Positions 16,254 to 30,118 of a stretch of DNA of 64,000 bases are shown here, one piece after another. Origin of the DNA: Jannaschia seohaensis (lineage in GTDB: Bacteria > Pseudomonadota > Alphaproteobacteria > Rhodobacterales > Rhodobacteraceae); NCBI RefSeq assembly GCF_900116765.1, contig NZ_UETC01000002.1, positions 496,001 to 560,000 of the forward strand, in the 5' to 3' direction. Below the pieces are notes generated by a model. That model made no database searches, was not told the DNA's origin, and saw only the letters and a list, made by a program, of their open reading frames with translations. Made by a program: the position numbers and the translations under genes. The first letter of the stretch is position 1. Every line of letters begins with the position of its first letter.

Positions 16254-16960
16254 TTCTGGAGACCAAGGGCCTAACCAAGCTCTATGGCGGTCTCGCCGCG
16301 AATACGGACGTGGATTTCGAACTGCCGCGCGGCCGGATTACCGCGCTGATCGGGCCGAACGGTGCGGGCAAGTCCACCTTCGTCGGCATGGTCACGGGGC
16401 GCATTCCGGCCACGCGGGGGCAGGTGATCTTCGAGGGGCGCGACATCTCCGCCCTGCCCGCCCATGCGCGGATCGCGCTGGGCATGGCCTATACGTTCCA
16501 GATCACCTCGATCTTCCCGGGTCTCGACGTGGCCGAGAACGTGGCCCTGGCCGCGCGGCGCACCACCGACGCGGCCCATCTCGACGCGAAGGTTCGCGAC
16601 ACCCTGGCCCGCGTTGGGCTGAACGGGCGCGGCAACGCCTTGGCGGGCGATCTGAGCTACGGGCACCAGCGCCTGCTGGAGATCGCGATGGGCCTGGCGC
16701 AGGACCCGCGGCTCTTCATCCTGGACGAGCCGACCCAGGGCCTCGCCGAGAGCGAGGTCGCCGGCTTCATCGACCTCGTCCGCGGGCTGGCGGGCGAGGC
16801 GACGATCCTGCTGATCGAGCACAATATGGATGTGGTGATGCAACTCGCCGACCATATCGTCGTGCTCGACCAGGGACAGGTGCTGGCCTCGGGCGCGCCC
16901 GAGGCGATTCGCGCCGACCGGGCCGTGCAGTCTGCCTATCTGGGGACGGCGGATGCTTGA
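16241..16960 (+). CDS. Branched-chain-type ABC ATP-binding protein, LivG-like
   Basis: A 239-residue ATPase with Walker [10 protein letters not shown] (about 37-45), the Q-loop in [11 protein letters not shown], the degenerate signature LSYGHQR typical of LivG, Walker [12 protein letters not shown] and the switch His in LIEHNMD. It overlaps livM by 13 bases and the second ATPase by 8, so the importer genes are translationally coupled. The protein is peripheral, on the cytoplasmic face. Confidence 0.92.
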   Translation: MASVILETKGLTKLYGGLAANTDVDFELPRGRITALIGPNGAGKSTFVGMVTGRIPATRGQVIFEGRDISALPAHARIALGMAYTFQITSIFPGLDVAENVALAARRTTDAAHLDAKVRDTLARVGLNGRGNALAGDLSYGHQRLLEIAMGLAQDPRLFILDEPTQGLAESEVAGFIDLVRGLAGEATILLIEHNMDVVMQLADHIVVLDQGQVLASGAPEAIRADRAVQSAYLGTADA

Positions 16961-17648
16961 GGCGACCTCGCTCCGCGCCGGCTATGGCCCTGTCGAGGTG
17001 CTGCACGACGTCTCCCTGACCGCGCGGGCGGGCGAGATCACCTGCCTTCTGGGGCGCAACGGCGCGGGCAAGACCTCCACGCTCAAGGCGCTGATGGGGC
17101 TGTTGCCGCTGACCTCCGGCACGGTCACGCTGGACGGCGAGGCGCTCCACGACCTGCCCGCCCACGAGATCCCGAAGCGCGGGATCGGCTACGTCCCCCA
17201 GGGCCGCCGCCTGTTCAAGGAATTGACCGTGGCCGAGACCATCGAGGTCGGGCTGATGACCCGCGGCGAAGGGCGCGCCACCCGGGAATGGGTGCTCGAT
17301 CTCTTCCCCCGCCTGCGGGAGCGGCTGAACCAGCAGGCGGGCACGCTCTCGGGCGGGGAACAGCAGATGCTGGCGACCGCCCGCGCGCTCTGCCTGCGGC
17401 CCAAGGTGCTGCTGCTGGACGAGCCGACCGAAGGGCTTCAGCCCTCGATGATCGAGCTGATCCGCGACGTGACCGTGAAGATGCGCGACGAGGGCTATGC
17501 CATCCTGCTGGTCGAGCAGCGGATGGACGCGATCCTTGCACTCGCCGACCGGGCCGTCTTTCTGGAGACCGGACGTTCGGTCGAAACCGCCGACGCGGCG
17601 CGGCTCCACGCCGATCCCGACCTCCTCCACCACCGCCTGGGAGTCTGA
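16953..17648 (+). CDS. Branched-chain-type ABC ATP-binding protein, LivF-like
   Basis: A 231-residue second ATPase with Walker A GRNGAGKTS (about 34-42), IGYVPQGRRLFKELTV around the Q-loop, the signature LSGGEQQM, Walker B VLLLDEPTEGLQPSM and ILLVEQRMD in place of the switch histidine region, as is usual in LivF. It completes a five-gene importer. One base separates its stop from the start of the enamidase-like gene, so that enzyme is part of the same transcript. Confidence 0.92.
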   Translation: MLEATSLRAGYGPVEVLHDVSLTARAGEITCLLGRNGAGKTSTLKALMGLLPLTSGTVTLDGEALHDLPAHEIPKRGIGYVPQGRRLFKELTVAETIEVGLMTRGEGRATREWVLDLFPRLRERLNQQAGTLSGGEQQMLATARALCLRPKVLLLDEPTEGLQPSMIELIRDVTVKMRDEGYAILLVEQRMDAILALADRAVFLETGRSVETADAARLHADPDLLHHRLGV

Positions 17649-17649
17649 C

Positions 17650-18804
17650 ATGGCCAAGCTCGTCATCCGCAACATCGGAAGCATCCTTTCAGGCCGAATC
17701 GAAGAGCCGCGTCTGGACGGCGACACGTTGATCGCCGTGGATGGGCGGATCACCGAATGGGGGAGCGATCTCGACACCGAGGGGGCGGATGTCACCGTCG
17801 ACGCCAATGGCGTGACGCTCTGCCCCGGCCTGATCGACAGCCATGTCCACCCGGTCGTGGGCGACTACACGCCCCGGCAGCAACAGCTCCACTGGATCGA
17901 TTCGACCCTGCATGGCGGCGTGACAACGATCATCTCGGCGGGCGAGGTGCATATGCCCGGCCGCCCCAACGACCCCGTGGGCACTGTCGCCATGGCGATC
18001 GCGGCGCAGCGCTGGTACGACAACCTCCGCCCCTCGGGCATGAAGGTCCATGCGGGCGCGCCGCTGCTCCAAAAGGGGCTGGAGCGGCATCACTTCGAGC
18101 AGATGGCCGAGGCAGGCGTGCGACTGATCGGGGAGGTGGGCCTCGGCACCGTCAAGGACGGGACAACCGCCAACGAGATGATCGGCTGGGCGCGGGAGCT
18201 GGGCATGAAGTCGACGATCCACACGGGCGGGCCGTCGATCCCCGGCTCGGGCCTGATCGACGCGGATATGGTGCTGGAGACCGGGACGGACGTGGTGGGC
18301 CATATCAACGGCGGCCACTCTGCCCTGCCCGACGACCAGATCTGCCGGATCTGCGAACATGCGACAGCGGCGCTGGAGATCGTCCATAACGGGAACGAGC
18401 GCGCGGCCCTGCTGACTCTCAAGACCGCGCAGGAGTTGGGCAAGCTCGACCAGATCATCCTCGGGACCGACGGGCCCGCGGGCTCGGGCGTGCAGCCGCT
18501 GGGCATCCTGCGGATGGTGGCGATGCTGTCGAGCCTGGGCGACGTGCCCGCCGAGATCGCCTTTTGCTTTGCCACCGGCAACACGGCGCGGCGGCGCGAG
18601 CTGGATGTCGGCATGATCGAGGCGGGGCGCGCGGCGGATTTCGTGCTCATGGACCAAGCGCAGCATGCGCCGGGGGCGGATCTGCTGGAATCGGTGAAGC
18701 TCGGGAACCTGCCCGGCGTGGGCATGACCATCATCGACGGGAAGGTCACCTCCATGCGCAGCCGCAACACGCCGCCCGCAACGCGGCTGCCCTCGGTGGT
18801 CTGA
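17650..18804 (+). CDS. Enamidase-like metal-dependent amidohydrolase
   Basis: A 384-residue cytosolic amidohydrolase. The metal motif DSHVHP follows PGLI near residue 60. Later segments are MKVHAGAPLLQKGLE, MKSTIHTGGPSIPGSG, VVGHINGGHSALPD and the catalytic Asp in ILGTDGPAGSG. The overall pattern matches, from memory, the enamidase of bacterial nicotinate fermentation and its homologues, which open a cyclic enamide ring. It is the last gene of the importer operon, so transporter and enzyme probably process the same compound. An imidazolonepropionase- or N-acyl-type substrate cannot be excluded. The start is ACATGG after the livF stop. Confidence 0.7.
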   Translation: MAKLVIRNIGSILSGRIEEPRLDGDTLIAVDGRITEWGSDLDTEGADVTVDANGVTLCPGLIDSHVHPVVGDYTPRQQQLHWIDSTLHGGVTTIISAGEVHMPGRPNDPVGTVAMAIAAQRWYDNLRPSGMKVHAGAPLLQKGLERHHFEQMAEAGVRLIGEVGLGTVKDGTTANEMIGWARELGMKSTIHTGGPSIPGSGLIDADMVLETGTDVVGHINGGHSALPDDQICRICEHATAALEIVHNGNERAALLTLKTAQELGKLDQIILGTDGPAGSGVQPLGILRMVAMLSSLGDVPAEIAFCFATGNTARRRELDVGMIEAGRAADFVLMDQAQHAPGADLLESVKLGNLPGVGMTIIDGKVTSMRSRNTPPATRLPSVV

Positions 18805-19043
18805 GCGCCCGCATGCTCGATCACCGGCCGGACGGTTCTCAGCGGAGGGAGGGTCCGGACCGTCGCAACAGAGGGCTGCGCTCGGCCTACGCGAAAACCG
18901 GCAACCTGTTGCACGGATGTCGCAGCTTCACGAAGGGGCGTGACGTTCGGGGCGTCGCAGGATACATGCGCAGCGACGCTGGCGTCTTTCGTCCGGCCCC
19001 CAAAGCGCTTCGGACCCTGTCCGCGCCTTGAAGGATCAGCTTC
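18805..19043 (+). promoter_or_regulatory. Upstream region of the glycogen operon
   Basis: A 239-base spacer that should hold the glg promoter and possibly the end of the preceding operon. The only symmetrical element seen is GCAACCTGTTGC at 18901-18912 (5-bp arms, 2-base centre), a weak operator candidate. No convincing -35/-10 pair was found. An AAGGATC ribosome binding site precedes glgP. Confidence 0.3.
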
Positions 19044-21431
19044 ATGCCAAAAGACACGATCACCCCGCCTACTGCCGAAGCCCTGGCTCAGGACGTGCTC
19101 GCGCACCTCCAGACCACGCTCGCCAAGCGGCAGTCCTCGGCCACCGACCATGACTGGCGCGTGGCCCTGTCGCTCGCGATCCGCGACCGAGTCGTCACGC
19201 CCTGGCTCGACAGCCTTCAGCGAACCTCCGAGACCGGCGGCAAGGAGGTCTATTACCTCTCGCTCGAATTCCTGATCGGCCGGCTGATCGAGGACGTCAC
19301 GATAAATCTCGGCCTTGAGGACGTCGCCCGCGAGGCGATGGCGCAACTGGGCCAGGACTATACCGCCCTGGCCGCGCAGGAGCCGGACGCCGCCCTGGGC
19401 AATGGCGGCCTGGGCCGTCTCGCCGCCTGCTTCATGGACAGCCTCTCGACTCTGGGCATCCCGGCCCATGGCTATGGCATCCGCTATGAACACGGCCTCT
19501 TCGAGCAGCATTTCCAAAAGGGCGTGCAGGTCGAGACCGCCGAGGCCTGGCTCGCCGAGCAGCATGTCTGGGAATTCGAGCGCCCCGAGGTCGCCTACCG
19601 CATCGGCTTCGGCGGCCATGTCGATTACGACGCCGAGGGCCGCGCCACCTGGCACCCCGCCCAAGAGGTGATCGCCCAGGCCTATGACACGCCCACGGTG
19701 GGTTGGCAGGCCAAGTGGGTCAACACGCTGCGCCTCTGGTCGGCGAAGCCCGTGGTTCATTTCGACCTCGCGGCGTTCAACCGGGGCGACTATATCGGCG
19801 CCTCCGCCTCCGAAGCGCTGGCCCGCACGCTCAGCCGCGTCCTCTATCCCGACGACACCACCGAGCAGGGGCGCGAGCTGCGCCTCAAGCAGGAATATTT
19901 CTTCGTCGCCGCCTCGCTGCGCGACCTCGTGCGGCGGCACCTGAAGGAGGGCCGCGCGCTCTCGACCCTGCCCGACTATGCCGCGATCCAGCTCAACGAC
20001 ACCCACCCGGCGCTGGCCGGGCCGGAGCTGATCCGCCTGCTGGTGGACGAGCACGGGATGGAATTCGAGACAGCGGTCAAGACCGCGCGCGCCTGCCTGG
20101 GCTACACTAACCACACCCTGCTGCCCGAGGCGCTGGAGCGTTGGTCCGAGGGCCTGATGAAGCATGTCCTGCCCCGGCACTATGCAATCATCTGCCTGCT
20201 CAACATGGCCTCGCTGGACGAGACCGGCACCGCAATCCTCGATCATGGCGAGGTGCGGATGGGCGAGTTGGCCTTCGTGATGGCGCATAAGGTGAACGGC
20301 GTCTCGGCGCTGCATACCGAACTGGTGAAGGAGACGCTCTTTGCCGACCTGCACAAGGCTTATCCCGACCGGATCGTGAACCAGACCAACGGCGTCACGC
20401 CCCGGCGCTGGCTGCATTCCGCCAACCCGGCGCTCTCCGCGCTCATCACCGAGACGATCGGCGAGGGCTGGGTCGCCGACCTGGAGCGCCTGCGGGAGCT
20501 GGAGCCGCATATCGGCACCGCCGCCTTCGACGCCCGCTTTGCTGATGCCAAGCGCGCAAACAAGGCCAAGCTGTCGGACTGGCTGCGGCAGGTCCACGGG
20601 GCGTCGGTCGACCCGGACGCGATGTTCGACATCCAGATCAAGCGCATCCACGAGTATAAGCGCCAGCTGCTCAACATCCTGGAGACCGTCGCGCTGTGGA
20701 ACGACATACGTGACAACCCGAACGGGGACTGGACGCCGCGGGTGAAGATCTTCGGCGGCAAGGCCGCGCCCGGCTATGTCATGGCCAAGTCGATCATCCG
20801 GCTGATCAACGATGTCGGCGCCACCATCAACGCCGATCCCGTGACGCGCGACCTGCTGCAGGTGGTCTATCCCGAGAACTACAACGTCTCGATGGCCGAG
20901 CGGCTGATCCCCGCCTGCGACCTCTCGGAGCAGATCAGCACGGCCGGCAAGGAGGCGTCGGGCACCGGCAACATGAAGCTCAGCCTCAACGGCGCGCTGA
21001 CCATCGGCACGCTGGACGGCGCCAATGTCGAGATCCGAGAGCATGTGGGCGCGGAGAACTTCTTCCTCTTCGGCCTGACCGCCGAAGAAGTCCGCCAGCG
21101 CCGCACCAAGCCCGGCCATGCCCGCTCCGCCATCGAGGCAAGCCCGCGGCTCAAACGGGTGCTGGGTCAGATCGCGAACGGGCTCTTCACGGGGGGCGAG
21201 GCGCGCTATGGCGACATCCTGGGGATGTTGTGGGACAGCGATTACTTCCTCGTCACCGCGGACTTCGACAGTTATTACGCCACACAGAGAGAGATCGACG
21301 CCGCCTATCGCGATCAGTCGGACTGGACGCGCAAAGCCGCGCTGCAAACGGCGCGGATGGGCTGGTTCAGCTCGGATCGCACGATCTCGGGCTATGCCGG
21401 GAACATTTGGAACGCGGCGTCGTTGCTGTAA
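19044..21431 (+). CDS. glgP: Glycogen phosphorylase
   Basis: A 795-residue cytosolic enzyme that releases glucose 1-phosphate from glycogen chain ends using phosphate and pyridoxal phosphate. The PLP lysine is in EASGTGNMKLSLNGALTIGT (Lys645). Other family blocks are YYLSLEFLIGR, LGNGGLGRLAACFMDS, QLNDTHPALAGPELIRLL and IKRIHEYKRQLLNIL. The length is near that of other bacterial GlgP/MalP. It is first in a six-gene operon with the biosynthetic genes, so synthesis and breakdown are expressed together. Confidence 0.97.
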   Translation: MPKDTITPPTAEALAQDVLAHLQTTLAKRQSSATDHDWRVALSLAIRDRVVTPWLDSLQRTSETGGKEVYYLSLEFLIGRLIEDVTINLGLEDVAREAMAQLGQDYTALAAQEPDAALGNGGLGRLAACFMDSLSTLGIPAHGYGIRYEHGLFEQHFQKGVQVETAEAWLAEQHVWEFERPEVAYRIGFGGHVDYDAEGRATWHPAQEVIAQAYDTPTVGWQAKWVNTLRLWSAKPVVHFDLAAFNRGDYIGASASEALARTLSRVLYPDDTTEQGRELRLKQEYFFVAASLRDLVRRHLKEGRALSTLPDYAAIQLNDTHPALAGPELIRLLVDEHGMEFETAVKTARACLGYTNHTLLPEALERWSEGLMKHVLPRHYAIICLLNMASLDETGTAILDHGEVRMGELAFVMAHKVNGVSALHTELVKETLFADLHKAYPDRIVNQTNGVTPRRWLHSANPALSALITETIGEGWVADLERLRELEPHIGTAAFDARFADAKRANKAKLSDWLRQVHGASVDPDAMFDIQIKRIHEYKRQLLNILETVALWNDIRDNPNGDWTPRVKIFGGKAAPGYVMAKSIIRLINDVGATINADPVTRDLLQVVYPENYNVSMAERLIPACDLSEQISTAGKEASGTGNMKLSLNGALTIGTLDGANVEIREHVGAENFFLFGLTAEEVRQRRTKPGHARSAIEASPRLKRVLGQIANGLFTGGEARYGDILGMLWDSDYFLVTADFDSYYATQREIDAAYRDQSDWTRKAALQTARMGWFSSDRTISGYAGNIWNAASLL

Positions 21432-21452
21432 GGGGAAATCAAAGGGGACCGC

Positions 21453-23642
21453 ATGACCGGACTATCCGAGCAAGACATCGATCGCCTCGTCGCAGGCACC
21501 CATGACGACCCGTTTTCGGTACTGGGCCTGCACGAGGTCGGAGGAAAGCTCGCGATACGCGCCTATATTCCGGGCGCGGTATCCATCACGGCGCGGGACG
21601 CCAAGACAGGACGCCGGATCGCGGAATTGAATCCCGTCCGCGACGGCGTCTTCGAGGCGGTGACGCGCCGCAAGAACCGCTTCGCCTACCGGCTGCATGT
21701 GACCAATCACGACAGCAGCTGGGAGACGGGCGACCCTTACGCCTTCGGCCCCGTCATGGGCGATCTCGACGAGCATCTCATCGGCGAAGGCTCCCACCGG
21801 CAGCTGTGGCGCGTCCTGGGCGCGCATGTGATGACCCATGAGGGCGTTCAGGGCACGCATTTCGCGGTCTGGGCGCCGACCGCCAAGCGGGTGTCGGTCG
21901 TGGGCGATTTCAACGTCTGGGACGGACGGCGCCACGTCCTGCGCCGCCGGGGCGCGACCGGCGTATGGGAGATCTTCATTCCCGAGATCGGCGACGGGGA
22001 ACGCTACAAGTACGAGTTGCTCGGGCCCGACGGGCATCTCCTGCCGCAGAAGGCCGACCCGTTCGGTTTCGGGGCCGAACATCCGCCGGCCACCGCCTCC
22101 ATCGTGCGCAGCCTGGACGGCTTCGACTGGTCCGACGCCGACTGGATGGGCACGCGCGCCGACCGTATCGCCATCGACGCGCCGGTCTCGATCTACGAGG
22201 TGCATCTCGGCTCCTGGAAGCGGGTCCCCGAGGAGGGCAACCGCCCGCTCTCCTACCTAGAGCTGGCGCGCGATCTGACGGCTTACGTCAAGGATATGGG
22301 CTTCACCCATATCGAGTTGATGCCGATCAGCGAGTTCCCTTTCGACGGCTCCTGGGGGTATCAGCCCATCGGCCTCTATGCGCCGACCATCCGCCACGGC
22401 ACCCTTCAGGAGTTCCGCGCCTTCGTGGAGGCCTGCCATGCGACAGGTCTGGGTCTGATCCTGGACTGGGTGCCCGGGCACTTCCCCGAGGACCAGCATG
22501 GCCTGGGCTGGTTCGACGGCTCGCACCTCTATGAGCATGCCGACCGGCGGGAAGGCTTCCACCCGGACTGGAACACGCTGGTCTTCAATTACGGCCGGCG
22601 CGAGGTGTCCAACTATCTGACGGCCAACGCGCTCTATTGGCTGGACGAGCATCACGTGGACGGCTTGCGCGTCGACGCGGTTGCCTCGATGCTCTACCGC
22701 GACTACAGCCGCAAGGACGGGGAGTGGATCCCCAACAAGGATGGCGGCCGAGAGAACCTGGAAGCCATCGCCTTCCTGCAATCGACCAATATGACCGCCT
22801 ATGCGGAGCACCCGGGCTGCGTCACCGTCGCCGAGGAGTCGACCGCCTTCCCGGGCGTGACCGGCATGGTCGATGGCGGCGGGCTGGGCTTTGGCTACAA
22901 GTGGAACATGGGGTGGATGAACGACACCCTCCGCTACATGGCCGAAGACCCGATCAACCGGAAATACCATCACGGTCTGATGACCTTCGGGCTGCACTAC
23001 GCCTTCTCGGAGAATTTCATCCTGCCGATCAGCCATGACGAGGTGGTGCACGGGAAGGGCTCGCTGCTGGACAAGATGCCCGGCGACGGCGACCAGAAAT
23101 TCGCCAATATGCGCGCCTATCTCGGCTTCATGTGGGCGCATCCGGGCAAGAAGCTTTTGTTTATGGGCTGCGAGTTCGCCCAGGGGCGCGAATGGAACCA
23201 TAACGCCTCGCTCGACTGGCATCTGCTGGACCACCCGCTGCACAAGGGCATGCAAGACCTCGTGCGGGATCTCAACGCCACCTACCGCGCCGTCCCCGCG
23301 CTCCATGAGCGCGACACGAAGGCCGAGGGCTTCGATTGGGTCGAGGGCGGCGCGGTCGAGGAATCGATGTTCGTCTGGCTCCGCCAGGGTGCCGAGGGCA
23401 CGCCCCCGGCCCTGGTCGTGTGCAACATGACGCCGGTGCATCGTCCCGGCCGCCGGATCGGCGTGTCCGAGCCGGGCCGGTGGGTGCTGCGCATGAACAC
23501 GGACGCCGCCGCCTATGGCGGCACCGGCACGCAAACCGCGGACGCGCACATGACGGAGGAGGTGGCCAGTGCGGGTCGGCCGCACTCCATCGTGATGGAC
23601 GTGCCGCCGCTCTCGACGCTCATCTTCGAGCTGGAGCGTTAA
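21453..23642 (+). CDS. glgB: 1,4-alpha-glucan branching enzyme
   Basis: A 729-residue GH13 enzyme that cuts an alpha-1,4 glucan and rejoins it as an alpha-1,6 branch. It has the N-terminal CBM48 region (about 110-220), then the catalytic barrel with nucleophile Asp408 in GLRVDAVASM and acid/base Glu461 in TVAEEST, plus ISHDEVVHGKGSL with the transition-state Asp. The length equals that of E. coli GlgB. It is 21 bases after glgP, preceded by a weak GGGGA tract. Confidence 0.97.
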   Translation: MTGLSEQDIDRLVAGTHDDPFSVLGLHEVGGKLAIRAYIPGAVSITARDAKTGRRIAELNPVRDGVFEAVTRRKNRFAYRLHVTNHDSSWETGDPYAFGPVMGDLDEHLIGEGSHRQLWRVLGAHVMTHEGVQGTHFAVWAPTAKRVSVVGDFNVWDGRRHVLRRRGATGVWEIFIPEIGDGERYKYELLGPDGHLLPQKADPFGFGAEHPPATASIVRSLDGFDWSDADWMGTRADRIAIDAPVSIYEVHLGSWKRVPEEGNRPLSYLELARDLTAYVKDMGFTHIELMPISEFPFDGSWGYQPIGLYAPTIRHGTLQEFRAFVEACHATGLGLILDWVPGHFPEDQHGLGWFDGSHLYEHADRREGFHPDWNTLVFNYGRREVSNYLTANALYWLDEHHVDGLRVDAVASMLYRDYSRKDGEWIPNKDGGRENLEAIAFLQSTNMTAYAEHPGCVTVAEESTAFPGVTGMVDGGGLGFGYKWNMGWMNDTLRYMAEDPINRKYHHGLMTFGLHYAFSENFILPISHDEVVHGKGSLLDKMPGDGDQKFANMRAYLGFMWAHPGKKLLFMGCEFAQGREWNHNASLDWHLLDHPLHKGMQDLVRDLNATYRAVPALHERDTKAEGFDWVEGGAVEESMFVWLRQGAEGTPPALVVCNMTPVHRPGRRIGVSEPGRWVLRMNTDAAAYGGTGTQTADAHMTEEVASAGRPHSIVMDVPPLSTLIFELER

Positions 23643-23669
23643 GGAACAAAAGGGAGGAGGAGACCCGCA

Positions 23670-24935
23670 ATGAGCAACGATCGCGAAGCGCTGCGCCTGG
23701 CACAACAAAGCATGGCCTTCATTCTGGCCGGAGGCCGGGGCAGCCGTCTTTACGAGCTGACGGATATCCGCGCGAAACCGGCGATGTATTTCGGCGGCAA
23801 GACCCGGATCATCGACTTTCCGCTGTCGAACTCGGTGAACTCGGGCATCCGCCGCATCGCCGTGGCCACGCAATACAAGGCGCATTCGCTGATCCGCCAC
23901 CTTCAGCGCGGCTGGTCCTTCTTCCGGGCCGAACGCAACGAAGGGCTCGATATCCTGCCCGCGTCGCAACAGATGGGGAACGACAACTGGTATAAGGGCA
24001 CGGCGGACGCGGTCGCTCAGAACATCGCCATCATCAAGGGATACGGGCCGAAATACATCCTGATCCTGGCCGGGGACCATATCTACAAGCAAGACTACTC
24101 CCTGATGATCAAGCACCATGTCGACAGCGGCGCCGACGTCACCGTCGGCTGCGTCGAGGTGCCCCGGGAGGAAGCGTCGGCCTTCGGCGTGATGCATGTC
24201 GACGAGAACGACAAGATCCTGGACTTCATGGAAAAGCCGGCCGATCCTCCGGCGATGCCCGGCCATCCGGATCTCGCTCTGGCGTCGATGGGGATCTACG
24301 TCTTCGAGGCGGAATACCTATATAAGCTGCTCGAAGAGGACGCGGCCGACGAGAGCAGCGAGAACGATTTCGGCAAGAACATCATCCCCAAGATCGTCGA
24401 GACCGGCTTGGCCGTCGCACACCCGTTCAGCCGGTCCTGCGTGAAGACCGGCATCGAGAAGAAGGCCTATTGGCGCGATGTCGGCACGGTCGACGCCTTC
24501 TGGCAGGCAAATATCGACCTGACCGATTTCACGCCTGAGTTGGACCTTTTCGACAACGAATGGCCGATCTGGACCTATTCCGAGCTGACACCCCCCGCCA
24601 AGTTCATCCACAATGAAGAGGGGCGGCGCGGGTCTGCGACATCCTCGATGGTCTCGGGCGGGTGCATCATCTCGGGCTCGTCCCTGGACCGCTGCCTGCT
24701 ATTCACCGGCGTGCGGGCGCATAGCTATTCCGAGCTCTCGGGCGTTGTGGCGATGCCCTATGCCGAGATCGGGCGGAAAGCGAAGCTGAAGAACGTGGTC
24801 ATCGACCGGGGGGTCAAGATCCCCGAGGGCCTGACCGTCGGCTATGACGCCGAGGCGGACGAACGGCGCTTCCGCCGGACCAAGAATGGCGTCTGCCTGA
24901 TCACCCAGAAGATGATCGACGCGCTGGACGCCTGA
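23670..24935 (+). CDS. glgC: Glucose-1-phosphate adenylyltransferase
   Basis: A 421-residue ADP-glucose pyrophosphorylase, the committed and allosterically controlled step of glycogen synthesis. It has the nucleotide-binding [23 protein letters not shown], the fructose-1,6-bisphosphate-type activator-site lysine/arginine region near [14 protein letters not shown], the glucose-1-phosphate site [12 protein letters not shown]-like (here [13 protein letters not shown]) and a C-terminal left-handed beta helix. A strong GGAGGAGGAG precedes the start. The stop overlaps the glgA start (TGATG). Confidence 0.97.
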   Translation: MSNDREALRLAQQSMAFILAGGRGSRLYELTDIRAKPAMYFGGKTRIIDFPLSNSVNSGIRRIAVATQYKAHSLIRHLQRGWSFFRAERNEGLDILPASQQMGNDNWYKGTADAVAQNIAIIKGYGPKYILILAGDHIYKQDYSLMIKHHVDSGADVTVGCVEVPREEASAFGVMHVDENDKILDFMEKPADPPAMPGHPDLALASMGIYVFEAEYLYKLLEEDAADESSENDFGKNIIPKIVETGLAVAHPFSRSCVKTGIEKKAYWRDVGTVDAFWQANIDLTDFTPELDLFDNEWPIWTYSELTPPAKFIHNEEGRRGSATSSMVSGGCIISGSSLDRCLLFTGVRAHSYSELSGVVAMPYAEIGRKAKLKNVVIDRGVKIPEGLTVGYDAEADERRFRRTKNGVCLITQKMIDALDA

Positions 24936-26362
24936 TGCAGATCCTCTTCGTCGCCTCGGAATGCGCGCCCTTCGTAAAGACGGGCGGGCTGGCCGATGTC
25001 ATCGGCGCGGTGCCCAAGGCGCTGGCGCCGCTGGGTGCCCGCGTCCGCGTCCTGCTGCCCGCCTACCCCGCCCTCTCGGCGCAGGTCGCGCAGGGCGCGG
25101 AGGTGATGGCGCTCGACGACCTGATGGGCGGGCCCGCGCGCGTCCTGGCGATCGAGGCGCAGGGCGTCGACCTGCTCCTGCTCGATGCGCCGCATCTCTA
25201 CGACCGGCCGGGCAATATCTATCTCGGCCCCGATGGGCGGGACTGGCACGACAATTGGGCACGCTTCGCCGCCCTGTCGCGCGTCGGCGCGATGGTGGCC
25301 CAGGGCGCGCTGGGCGATTGGGCGCCGGACGTGGTCAACGCCCATGACTGGCAGGCGGGGCTCGTGCCCGCCTATCTGGCCGAGGCGGGCACGCGGGTGC
25401 CTTCGGTCGTGACCATCCACAACATCGCCTTCCAAGGTGTATTCGGCCCCGAGATCCTGGGGCAGATTGGCCTGCCGGGGCACTGGCACAGCGTCGATCG
25501 GGGCGAGTATTATGGCGGCTTCAGCTATCTCAAGGCCGGGCTCATGGCCTGCGACCGGATCACCACCGTCTCCCCGACCTATGCGCGCGAGCTGATGCGT
25601 GGAGAGTTCGGCATGGGGCTGGACGGCGTGATGCGCGCCCGCCGCGCGGACCTGTCGGGGATCGTGAACGGCATCGACCTGGACGCCTGGAACCCCGAGA
25701 CCGACCCAGCCCTGCCTGCGCCCTACGGCGCCCGCACCCTGGGCAGGAAGGCCGCCAATCGCGACGCGCTCATGGTCCGGTTCGGGCTGGAGCCCGGCAG
25801 CGGACCGCTCTTCTGCGTCGTCTCGCGCCTGACCGAGCAGAAGGGACTGGACCTGCTGCTGGAGGCGATCCCGACCCTGCTCGCGCGGGACGCGCGCCTG
25901 GCCCTGCTGGGCAGTGGCGAGAAATGGATGGAGGACGCGTTCTCCGGTGCGGCCGCACGCCACGCCGGCCGGATCGGCACGGTGATCGGATATGACGAAG
26001 GTCTGTCCCACCTGATGCAGGGCGGCAGCGACGCGATCCTCATCCCCTCCCGCTTCGAGCCCTGCGGGCTGACCCAGCTCTATGGATTGCGCTATGGCAC
26101 GGTGCCGGTCGTCGCCCGCACGGGCGGCTTGGCCGACACGGTGATCGACGCCAATCCGGCCGCGATCGAGGCGGGCGTGGCGACGGGCGTGCAATTCTCC
26201 CCCATCGACGCGCTGGGCCTGCAAGACGCCATCAACCGGACCTGCGATCTCTTCGAGGATCAGACGGGCTGGGCCGCGATGCAGCGCCGGGGAATGAAGC
26301 AGCCGGTCGGGTGGAATTCGTCAGCACAAGCTTACCTCTCCCTCTTCCGCTCTCTGGGCTGA
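24935..26362 (+). CDS. glgA: Glycogen synthase (ADP-glucose)
   Basis: A 475-residue GT5 glucosyltransferase that extends alpha-1,4 glucan from ADP-glucose. The N-terminal ADP-glucose site KTGGLADVIGAVPKAL is at about residues 14-29. The acceptor-side histidine is in VVNAHDWQAGL. The C-terminal lobe has VSRLTEQKGLDLLLEA and the catalytic FEPCGLTQLYGLRYGTVPVV (about 370-389). The ATG shares one base with the glgC stop, so the two are coupled. Confidence 0.97.
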   Translation: MQILFVASECAPFVKTGGLADVIGAVPKALAPLGARVRVLLPAYPALSAQVAQGAEVMALDDLMGGPARVLAIEAQGVDLLLLDAPHLYDRPGNIYLGPDGRDWHDNWARFAALSRVGAMVAQGALGDWAPDVVNAHDWQAGLVPAYLAEAGTRVPSVVTIHNIAFQGVFGPEILGQIGLPGHWHSVDRGEYYGGFSYLKAGLMACDRITTVSPTYARELMRGEFGMGLDGVMRARRADLSGIVNGIDLDAWNPETDPALPAPYGARTLGRKAANRDALMVRFGLEPGSGPLFCVVSRLTEQKGLDLLLEAIPTLLARDARLALLGSGEKWMEDAFSGAAARHAGRIGTVIGYDEGLSHLMQGGSDAILIPSRFEPCGLTQLYGLRYGTVPVVARTGGLADTVIDANPAAIEAGVATGVQFSPIDALGLQDAINRTCDLFEDQTGWAAMQRRGMKQPVGWNSSAQAYLSLFRSLG

Positions 26363-26363
26363 C

Positions 26364-30067
<3,704 letters not shown>

Positions 30068-30073
30068 CCCCGC

Positions 30074-30095
30074 GCGGGCGCCCTCGGGCGCCCGC
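30074..30095 (+). terminator. Hairpin at the end of the glycogen operon
   Basis: A perfect 10-bp stem GCGGGCGCCC / GGGCGCCCGC with a 2-base loop starts 7 bases after the pgm stop. No T run follows, so it is a candidate terminator or 3'-end structure. Confidence 0.5.
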
Positions 30096-30118
30096 CTCCG
30101 GCCTCATTAGGCCCGGCC

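Noticed and set aside
18090-21347. 1085-codon minus-strand frame across the amidohydrolase and glgP
   Set aside because: It crosses two clear plus-strand genes and their spacer, and has no recognisable domain.
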